Origin: a virus
Virus record (IMG/VR): IMGVR_UViG_3300001450_000054
Span: 16,169 to 43,727 of that record
Strand: one strand, 5' to 3'
Length of the DNA stretch: 27,559 bases
In this document: positions 23,482-27,559 of the stretch, piece after piece
How positions within the stretch are numbered: the first letter of the stretch is position 1
How the letters are laid out: the number at the start of each line of letters is the position of its first letter
Notes under the pieces: generated by a model
Seen by the model: the letters and a program-made list of their open reading frames with translations, nothing else
The model's database searches: none
Told to the model about the DNA's origin: nothing
Program-made: the position numbers and the translations under genes

Positions 23482-23517
23482 GGCAGATATTAGTAGGGTT
23501 GTTTACTAATACCTGCC
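23482..23517 (-). terminator. Long stem-loop beyond gene 23556-24071
   Basis: Left arm GGCAGATATTAGTA (23482-23495) pairs with TACTAATACCTGCC (23504-23517): 13 of 14 positions pair, around an 8-nt loop. It lies between the 3' end of the leftward gene and palindrome site 6. Strong enough to be a terminator stem, RNA end protector or cruciform. Confidence 0.6.
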
Positions 23518-23533
23518 CCATGAATGGTGGCGA

Positions 23534-23553
23534 CTCAAGGGCTAAACCTTGAG
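23534..23553 (-). terminator. 7-bp hairpin directly after the stop codon
   Basis: CTCAAGG (23534-23540) and CCTTGAG (23547-23553) with a 6-nt loop, ending 2 bp before the leftward stop codon. The same DNA (23532-23547) is also complementary to the leader of the same gene at 24102-24118, so two alternative RNA pairings are possible. Confidence 0.6.
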
Positions 23554-23555
23554 CC

Positions 23556-24071
23556 TCACTCTTCTTCTTCTCCTTCGTCGGCTTTGACGACTGTTGGGGT
23601 TATTTGTGGAACACCTTTCTTATTGGTGGTTGTTCCATCCCATCTTCCTTCTTTGATTGCTTTCATCATGTAACTGTTTCCTGCTTTCTTGTAGTTGTTT
23701 GATAGTGCGGTAAAGTCTGAATAGACCCCACCAGTTCTTCCGTGAGGTACAATCACAGACAGTAGTAGTTCTTGATATTCAGTAGGGATTGACGCAAAAG
23801 CATTCTCTAGTCCCATATTCACAGCATCCACGGTAATCTGTTGTTCTTCTGTGAGATTGCTTTCTCGACCACGACGGGCGGCTGGAAAACCTTCTTGAGT
23901 AGAACCGATTGAACGGATTGCTGTCCAATATGTACTTCTTAATTCATCGCTTGATGCGCTATCACCTAGTGTCAAAGATAGCATAATTGCTGCTACCTCA
24001 TCACAAGGTGCTTGGGATTCAGCCCAAGTCCTGACCTTATTTGTATTCATTATCCAATTATTCATTTTCAT
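23556..24071 (-). CDS. Unknown paralogue family, member B, acidic tail
   Basis: A 171-aa protein from ATG 24071 (AGGTGAATACT upstream), MKMNNWIMNTNKVRTWAESQ.... Paralogue of the 22067 gene (shared LRSTYWTAIRSIGS, ARRGRES, PHGRTGG-x-Y, KEGRWDG) and more distantly of the plus-strand gene at 25428. It ends VKADEGEEEE. Inverted repeats flank the gene: GACTCAAGGGCTAAAC (23532-23547) and its near-complement (24102-24118). Function unknown. Confidence 0.8.
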   Translation of the reverse strand: MKMNNWIMNTNKVRTWAESQAPCDEVAAIMLSLTLGDSASSDELRSTYWTAIRSIGSTQEGFPAARRGRESNLTEEQQITVDAVNMGLENAFASIPTEYQELLLSVIVPHGRTGGVYSDFTALSNNYKKAGNSYMMKAIKEGRWDGTTTNKKGVPQITPTVVKADEGEEEE

Positions 24072-24101
24072 AGTATTCACCTTTTTAGATGTGTGACTCC
24101 T

Positions 24102-24118
24102 GTTTAGCCCTTGAAGTC
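24102..24118. repeat. Inverted repeat partner of 23532-23547
   Basis: GTTTAGCCCTTGAAGTC is the reverse complement of GACTCAAGGGCTAAAC at 23532-23547 apart from one extra base; 13 bases match without a gap. In the mRNA of the gene between them the leader and 3' end could base-pair. Confidence 0.75.
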
Positions 24119-24155
24119 ATTAATACTCTAGGTAGGTGTATATGGTAAGACCAAA

Positions 24156-24191
24156 CAAAGTAGTTCTTACCATATGGTAATGTAATCTTTG
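24156..24191. promoter_or_regulatory. Palindrome site 7 (36 bp), divergent genes
   Basis: CAAAG at 24156-24160, a 14-bp perfect palindrome TTACCATATGGTAA at 24167-24180, CTTTG at 24187-24191. A half-site TATATGGTAAG lies about 30 bp to the left. It stands between the leftward gene starting at 24071 and the rightward one at 24228. Confidence 0.85.
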
Positions 24192-24227
24192 ATGCAATAC
24201 CCCAATACTGAACGATTTTATTTAACC

Positions 24228-24374
24228 ATGAAGACCTATAAAATAATAAGATTTAGACAAGGGGAAGAAACAAAGACAATTCAAACGGGATTAACACTTG
24301 AAGAAGCGCAAGCCCATTGTCAAGATGATGAAACAAGAGGAGACGGTTGGTTTGACGGTTACACTGAAGAATAA
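24228..24374 (+). CDS. Small conserved viral protein (GLTLEEAQAHC)
   Basis: A 48-aa protein, MKTYKIIRFRQGEETKTIQT.... It fits a short protein common in phages: M-K-x-Y-+-I-I-R-F...GLTLEEAQAHC...ET...GWFDGY. The function is unknown in those viruses as far as I know. I chose ATG 24228 to match the usual family length; ATG 24192 in frame would add 12 residues. It ends GYTEE. Palindrome core lies 50-59 bp upstream. Confidence 0.82.
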   Translation: MKTYKIIRFRQGEETKTIQTGLTLEEAQAHCQDDETRGDGWFDGYTEE

Positions 24375-24466
24375 ACTCATTAACATTGTATCACTTGAAT
24401 GTTCTAGAACAGACCATAGGCATGATTTGAAACATTGTAAGATTTGTATAAAAGGAAGGAAAAAGA

Positions 24467-24712
24467 ATGACTAGAGAAGACGAAATTCATTGGGAAGAAG
24501 AAATAGAAACAAAGAGGTGCTATGTATGTGATAAATTCAAGGGTACTCATGCAGGCTATCAAATTCATATTCGGCTATTTACTGAAAAATACAGAAACAC
24601 AGCAAACCCTTTAACTGATTTCAAAGATATTTGTGTTTCTTGCCGTGACAGACCTAGCGACATGAAACCGCTAGGCAGAAAACGAACAGTATTTGATGAT
24701 ATATTTGGTTAA
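24467..24712 (+). CDS. Small zinc-ribbon protein
   Basis: An 81-aa protein, MTREDEIHWEEEIETKRCYV.... C18-x2-C21 and a later C-x2-C (ICVSCRDRP) make a four-cysteine zinc ribbon with a His-containing insert (GTHAGYQIHIRLF). It ends in a basic stretch and DDIFG. GGAAGGA precedes the ATG, and a TATA-like TTGTATAAAA lies about 18 bp upstream. DNA- or protein-binding role possible; not identified. Confidence 0.72.
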   Translation: MTREDEIHWEEEIETKRCYVCDKFKGTHAGYQIHIRLFTEKYRNTANPLTDFKDICVSCRDRPSDMKPLGRKRTVFDDIFG

Positions 24713-24776
24713 TATTCATGGGGCAGTATCGAAACGAGTTTGAATAGAATGAACATACGGGAATGAAAAATTACCC

Positions 24777-24792
24777 CGCTTAGGGTTAAGCG
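24777..24792 (+). terminator. Hairpin after gene 24467-24712
   Basis: CGCTTA/TAAGCG with GGGT loop, 65 bp after the stop. No T-run, so terminator function is uncertain. Confidence 0.35.
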
Positions 24793-24856
24793 ACGATAAC
24801 TCCTGAGAAGCCCCGCCTCCTAAAATTAAATAGGGTGGCTCTAGGGTCACTCGTCA

Positions 24857-24878
24857 CAAAGTTTCATGACCATATGGT
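24857..24878. promoter_or_regulatory. Palindrome site 8 (left arm and core only)
   Basis: CAAAG at 24857-24861 and core 24869-24878; no CTTTG arm on the right. From CAAAG through the core and two more bases it is identical to site 4. It is the last copy to the right and borders the origin-like region. Confidence 0.8.
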
Positions 24879-25035
24879 TGTAAAAGAGCAACAAACTGCT
24901 ATTACAAAGATATCAATCCAATAGAAATAGGTTTGAGTTTACATAACCCATCAGAGGGGTTCTCTTTATGCATCTTTTCCAATTGACCTAATTAAAATTA
25001 ATATCTTAATATAATAGATAGGAATCTTGAGGTCG

Positions 25036-25306
25036 TCTCATGGTAGGAAAGAAGTGAGATGAGACAAGACAGGTGAGAAATTAGAGGGTTGTGTAACATA
25101 AGGTATATATTATATCATACTATCTCATTATCTCATTATCTCATAATAATAATGATGATGAGAGAGGGTGAGTGAAAATACCCCCTATGAGGTATATATG
25201 AGATTTGATGAGACGAGATGAGACAACCCAAAAGTGTTGGTTTAGGGAAGTTTCATAGGGGTTGTGTTGCATAAGTCATTGTCTCACATTGAGACAAGTG
25301 ATGAGA
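25036..25306. other. TGAGA/TCTCA motif cluster, candidate origin
   Basis: About 15 copies of TGAGA or its complement TCTCA occur in 270 bp, including three direct TATCTCAT-type repeats (25121-25143), several GATGAGAC copies, and a perfect inverted repeat TTGTCTCA/TGAGACAA (25279-25297). GGGTTGTGT-x-x-CATAAG occurs twice (about 25086 and 25258). An AT-rich stretch lies just to the left. Arrays of short repeats beside AT-rich DNA are typical of initiator-binding origins; a transcription control region is the alternative. Confidence 0.55.
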
Positions 25307-25397
25307 ATGGCAAGGGGTTGTTTCATTTGTCGGATTTATCTTGAAGATTAAATCGTAATATATTAATGCTTGAGTGAAAATGAATTAATTAGACTCC

Positions 25398-25405
25398 TTT
25401 AAATA
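25398..25405 (+). promoter_or_regulatory. Archaeal-type TATA box for a leaderless gene
   Basis: TTTAAATA centred about 26 bp before ATG 25428, the spacing at which archaeal TATA boxes place transcription start at the first base of the start codon. No ribosome binding site precedes this ATG, consistent with leaderless translation. Confidence 0.65.
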
Positions 25406-25427
25406 TGGGATGATTTATGAGTATAAC

Positions 25428-25895
25428 ATGGAAGAAATAGAATGGCAGAGTTTAGCAATAGAAGTAAGGGAATATTTAGCAGCAGATGAAACACTAGATG
25501 GTGGATTGGCACAAGTTGTCAAACTGAATCTACAGATTGGTGATAATAATCCAAGCGAAAGAGTTGCCGCTTTAGGTGCTTTGAAGGCTCTATTGAAAGG
25601 AAGAGATGGGACACCATTCAAAAGAGGGCAGAAGTCCTCAGTACCTGCCTTTGTGAGAGTTACTATTGACAAGGCTGTTGCCATAGTAGAGCAAAGTGCA
25701 TTAGACTATTATAATTCAAATCCTATCATACCAAAGGTTTTGCGTAAACATATCAAATCCGGTGGAGGAGAATATGCTAACGCTGAAGACTATGCTCATT
25801 CGGTTGGTAAAAGAAGCAGAAATGCTCTCGCTAAAAGATATAAAGACGGCGAGTGGGATGGAAATTTTGAATTTCAACTAACTACGACAGAATAA
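25428..25895 (+). CDS. Unknown paralogue family, member C
   Basis: A 155-aa protein from ATG 25428 (leaderless by TATA spacing), MEEIEWQSLAIEVREYLAAD.... A second in-frame ATG at 25410 is possible. It is a distant relative of the 22067 and 23556 proteins: a shared helical core (ERVAALGALKALL, corresponding to STYWTAIRSIGS), FKRGQKSSVP in the ARRGRES position, and GGGEYANAEDYAHSVG...YKDGEWDG matching GGVY-x-D...KEGRWDG. The HGRTGG motif is reduced to SGGGE. It stands next to the origin-like region, with hairpins at its 3' end. Confidence 0.78.
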   Translation: MEEIEWQSLAIEVREYLAADETLDGGLAQVVKLNLQIGDNNPSERVAALGALKALLKGRDGTPFKRGQKSSVPAFVRVTIDKAVAIVEQSALDYYNSNPIIPKVLRKHIKSGGGEYANAEDYAHSVGKRSRNALAKRYKDGEWDGNFEFQLTTTE

Positions 25896-25910
25896 CGGTG
25901 GTGCGTTATT
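25891..25910 (+). terminator. Hairpin overlapping the stop codon
   Basis: AATAACG (25891-25897) and CGTTATT (25904-25910) pair perfectly around GTGGTG; the TAA stop of the preceding gene is inside the left arm. Confidence 0.5.
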
Positions 25911-25915
25911 CACTA

Positions 25916-25987
25916 GTGGGATATTAGGGTGTTTTCTTTTCTCTTTTTTAGGCGTTTGCGTGTTTTCGATAATGCCCTAATATCTCA
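25916..25987. terminator. Long-armed inverted repeat with T-rich loop
   Basis: GTGGGATATTAGGG (25916-25929) pairs with CCCTAATATCTCAC (25974-25987), 13 Watson-Crick pairs and one G-T pair. The 44-nt loop is T-rich on the plus strand. Likely a transcription end or cruciform; it separates the 25428 gene from the next transcript. Confidence 0.5.
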
Positions 25988-26005
25988 CACCCCTAGGTGA
26001 TTATT

Positions 26006-26032
26006 ATGAAAAAAAAACAAAAAGGTGATTGA
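26006..26032 (+). CDS. Possible 8-codon leader peptide
   Basis: ATG 26006 follows AGGTGATTATT and encodes MKKKQKGD, ending TGA directly against the next ATG (26033). Its GGTGAT codons double as the ribosome binding site of the next gene. It could be a translated leader that couples to the membrane protein downstream, or chance. Confidence 0.3.
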   Translation: MKKKQKGD

Positions 26033-26281
26033 ATGCGATTAGTAGAAGAAGTATATATCAAGGCTGACAAAGACGAAATATGTCAAAAATGTGGCATAGA
26101 TATACCGGAAGGCAGTAATTTCCTAATGGAAAGTTACATCCATAGGGGTAAACTTTTAACGAACACCTACTGTCTCAATAAGAAATGTAACCCTCCTAAC
26201 AATGTACGCATTAGGCTTTTTTGGGGAACAATAATTCTTAGCATAAGTGCTTGGATTATTTACGGCATATACTTTAGATGA
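26033..26281 (+). CDS. Zinc-ribbon protein with C-terminal membrane segment
   Basis: An 82-aa protein, MRLVEEVYIKADKDEICQKC.... Cysteines C17-x2-C20 and C47...C52 form a likely zinc site; residues about 61-80 (LFWGTIILSISAWIIYGIYF) form one membrane helix ending at the C-terminus. A small tail-anchored protein with a soluble zinc head, possibly acting at the host membrane. GGTGATTG precedes the ATG. Not recognised. Confidence 0.72.
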   Translation: MRLVEEVYIKADKDEICQKCGIDIPEGSNFLMESYIHRGKLLTNTYCLNKKCNPPNNVRIRLFWGTIILSISAWIIYGIYFR

Positions 26282-26309
26282 TTCTCATTTAAGGTTGTAG
26301 TTGCTCGAT

Positions 26310-26352
26310 GACCCTGTACCACCCCTTATATACGGATGTGGGTCGATAGGGT
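26310..26352 (+). promoter_or_regulatory. TATA box centred in a dyad
   Basis: TTATATA (26326-26332) lies near the centre of GACCC (26310-26314)/GGGTC (26340-26344), with further CCAC/GTGG and ACCCT/AGGGT pairs. A promoter with overlapping operator would look like this; the transcript would start near 26355. Confidence 0.4.
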
Positions 26353-26384
26353 GTATCAAGTGGTTGAGGTTTGCAGAATCAAAC

Positions 26385-26450
26385 ATGCAAACAAAAAAAA
26401 TAATAGAAGATTTGTTTCAACAACAAGAAATGATACGCAATTATCTATGA
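26385..26450 (+). CDS. Possible 21-aa microprotein
   Basis: ATG 26385 to TGA 26450 encodes MQTKKIIEDLFQQQEMIRNY plus L, a plausible charged helix. There is no ribosome binding site, but a TATA-like box lies about 55 bp upstream. Weakly supported. Confidence 0.2.
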   Translation: MQTKKIIEDLFQQQEMIRNYL

Positions 26451-26604
26451 GGGATAGTGTAGTCAAGGCGACTCAAGAAGTTACAGTTTAAATTCACCTC
26501 AACTGTTTCATTGTCAATAAGTTCTCAACCTTCTTCTATTTATCTTACTGACTGACTCCTATCCCTCTCCGATTCACAAAAAGAATAATAATAGAGGAAT
26601 AATT

Positions 26605-26766
26605 ATGACACATGAAAAATATGGATATAATAGCAAGAGCCAATTAATTTTGGACTTAATGAGCGCACAAGAACTAGACGAATTATTAGCCGAGTTGATT
26701 CAACTTGATGAAACTGGCTTTATTCATGAACTAGTTGGCGAATTAACACAAAACTTGGAGGAATAA
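26605..26766 (+). CDS. Small acidic helical protein
   Basis: A 53-aa protein, MTHEKYGYNSKSQLILDLMS..., with AGAGGAAT before ATG. The body is two acidic amphipathic helices (SAQELDELLAELIQLDE, GFIHELVGELTQNLEE) and it ends in EE. Directly followed (2 bp) by the next gene. Not recognised. Confidence 0.65.
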   Translation: MTHEKYGYNSKSQLILDLMSAQELDELLAELIQLDETGFIHELVGELTQNLEE

Positions 26767-26768
26767 AT

Positions 26769-27559
26769 ATGAGAGAACTAGGAAATGGACATTGGGATAA
26801 AGCATTAATGAGAAACATGGTGCATTTATCTACAGCAGATAATTACGAAGAAGCAAAAGATGAGTGGTTAGCAACTGGTAATGTTTGGTGGACAGGTAAT
26901 GGAGAAATACCCGATTGGGTTTCCGATACAAATCACCAAGCAAAGTGCCTTTGTGGTCATAGAATCGTCTATCATTTTGAAATTCTTAATACCACTAATG
27001 GTTCTAGAGAATGTGTTGGTAGCGACCATATTAATTCATACTTAATTATGCGTCAAATTGAACAGGAAACTGGTAGAGACATTAACACTATTACTGATAA
27101 AGAAGTAGAAGATTGGAAGAACAAAAGAGTTGGTTCCATGAAAGCAGAAGCATGGTGGAAAGAGAACGGTGTTTCTTTTGATTTGATGTTTGAAAAGGTA
27201 AAGGAAATTGATTTGTGGCACAACACTAGGGTAACTCAGCGATTCTATAATAGTAAACTCAATCTTTGGGACAATGTAACTGAATTAAGAAAGAGAGCAG
27301 AAGGAATTTATGGTCAGGCTGATTATAAAATGGCTTCAGTTGTATGGCGATGGAATCATGAAAGCAATTCAAAGGCTCAATTTAGAACAAGAGGCTATCC
27401 AAATGATAGGCTATTGCAAGATTTAGCCTTGTTGTTTATTAAATCGGATGGTATCATAAAACAATACGAAGCCCATAAGTTAGAAAGACAATTGGCTCAA
27501 GAAGCATTCGATACTAGAGTTCGTATTAGAACAGAAGAAAGAGAGGCTAGAATACAAGA
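26769..27559 (+). CDS. Zinc-domain protein, 3' end beyond window (partial)
   Basis: Opens MRELGNGHWDKALMRNMVHL and stays open to the right edge (263 codons seen). GGAGGAATAA precedes the ATG, inside the end of the previous gene. Residues about 60-95 read CLCGHRIVYHFEILNTTNGSRECVGSDHI, the C-x-C-G-H ... N-x-x-(N/G)-x ... V-G-S-x-(C/H)-I pattern of small zinc domains found in many phage and bacterial proteins. The rest is helical, Trp-rich and charged (KAEAWWKENGVSF, YKMASVVWRWNHE), ending in a charged coiled coil at the edge. Function unknown. Confidence 0.72.
   Translation, partial: MRELGNGHWDKALMRNMVHLSTADNYEEAKDEWLATGNVWWTGNGEIPDWVSDTNHQAKCLCGHRIVYHFEILNTTNGSRECVGSDHINSYLIMRQIEQETGRDINTITDKEVEDWKNKRVGSMKAEAWWKENGVSFDLMFEKVKEIDLWHNTRVTQRFYNSKLNLWDNVTELRKRAEGIYGQADYKMASVVWRWNHESNSKAQFRTRGYPNDRLLQDLALLFIKSDGIIKQYEAHKLERQLAQEAFDTRVRIRTEEREARIQ

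Larger units (their letters stand above)
24713..25427. other. Long intergenic region with hairpin, palindrome and motif cluster
   Basis: About 715 bp with no supported gene. In order: a small hairpin CGCTTA/TAAGCG (24777-24792), palindrome site 8 (24857-24878), an AT-rich stretch (about 24985-25020), a TGAGA/TCTCA cluster (25036-25306) and a TATA-type promoter at 25398. The layout resembles a replication origin region. Confidence 0.65.
26282..26604. other. Intergenic region, 323 bp
   Basis: Contains a TATA-like box inside a dyad (26310-26352) and a 21-codon frame at 26385-26450 without a ribosome binding site. The rest (26451-26600) shows nothing I can assign beyond the GAGGAAT ribosome binding site before 26605. 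Confidence 0.55.

Noticed and set aside
20834-24878. Classical integron attC sites
   Set aside because: The sites are 30-36 bp with a symmetric core and lack the R and L box layout and core GTTRRRY; no integrase gene is visible in the window.
20834-24878. CCATATGG as ordinary archaeal TATA boxes
   Set aside because: Distance to start codons varies from about 30 to 115 bp, one copy lies between convergent genes, and the GC-flanked core does not look like a TATA box.
25036-25306. CRISPR array
   Set aside because: Repeat units are only 5-9 bp, irregularly spaced and in both orientations, with no spacer-like structure of constant length.
25415-25684. Minus-strand frame opposite the 25428 gene
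   Set aside because: The plus-strand gene has a promoter, a paralogue match and a better composition; the minus frame is a shadow.

Overview
The window is AT-rich and most likely comes from a tailed virus (Caudoviricetes) or provirus of a marine or aquatic archaeon. The viral call rests on a terminase large subunit with ATPase and nuclease motifs, a portal protein and a TerS-like zinc/HTH protein. The archaeal call is an inference: most start codons follow a GGTGAT-type ribosome binding site a few bases upstream, and at least one gene (25428) has a TATA-like box about 26 bp before its ATG, as in leaderless archaeal transcription. I see no tRNA, rRNA, CRISPR array, integrase or recognisable major capsid or tail gene; the capsid gene probably lies beyond the left edge.

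Left 20.2 kb (1-20185): one unbroken minus-strand run of 33 genes, packed with 4-nt overlaps or gaps of a few bases. In reading order it starts with about 20 small unknown proteins, a TerS-like protein and two very large unknown proteins (769 and 848 aa). Then come more small basic proteins, a PAP2-type phosphatase, a GNAT acetyltransferase, TerL, a winged-helix/LAGLIDADG endonuclease, a zinc-ribbon microprotein, the portal and two proteins running off the left edge. The outstanding feature is a short peptide, M-(S/T/N/D/K)-W-x-x-(I/V)-(L/I/V)-(K/R), at the N-terminus of about 20 otherwise unrelated proteins. Related copies lie slightly inside one protein, in the middle of another and at the extreme C-terminus of the acetyltransferase. 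It looks like a shared docking or packaging tag, comparable in concept to the T4 capsid-targeting sequence, and would make the phosphatase and acetyltransferase candidate virion cargo. TerL, portal, TerS-like and endonuclease proteins lack it. Several gene junctions (end of gene, ribosome binding site, start with tag) are near-duplicates at DNA level, suggesting the tag spread by copying of gene boundaries.

Control gap (20246-20877): non-coding, with small direct and inverted repeats, upstream of the long operon.

Right region (20.8-24.9 kb): short gene units on both strands, delimited by eight copies of the palindrome ACCATATGGT. Most copies have outer arms CAAAG and CTTTG, giving sites of about 30-36 bp. 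Each interval holds one or two small genes, and several minus-strand genes end next to a hairpin. Many proteins here end in an acidic EE/EEE/EEEE tail. Three genes (22067, 23556, 25428) are paralogues of an unknown family, and two of them have mutually complementary 5' leader and 3' untranslated sequences.

Right end (24.9-27.6 kb): an AT-rich stretch, then a dense cluster of TGAGA/TCTCA motifs (candidate replication origin or iteron array), then plus-strand early-type genes including Cys-rich zinc proteins and a partial gene running off the right edge. The divergent layout (late operon leftward, small early-type genes rightward, origin-like DNA between) is typical of a viral genome.
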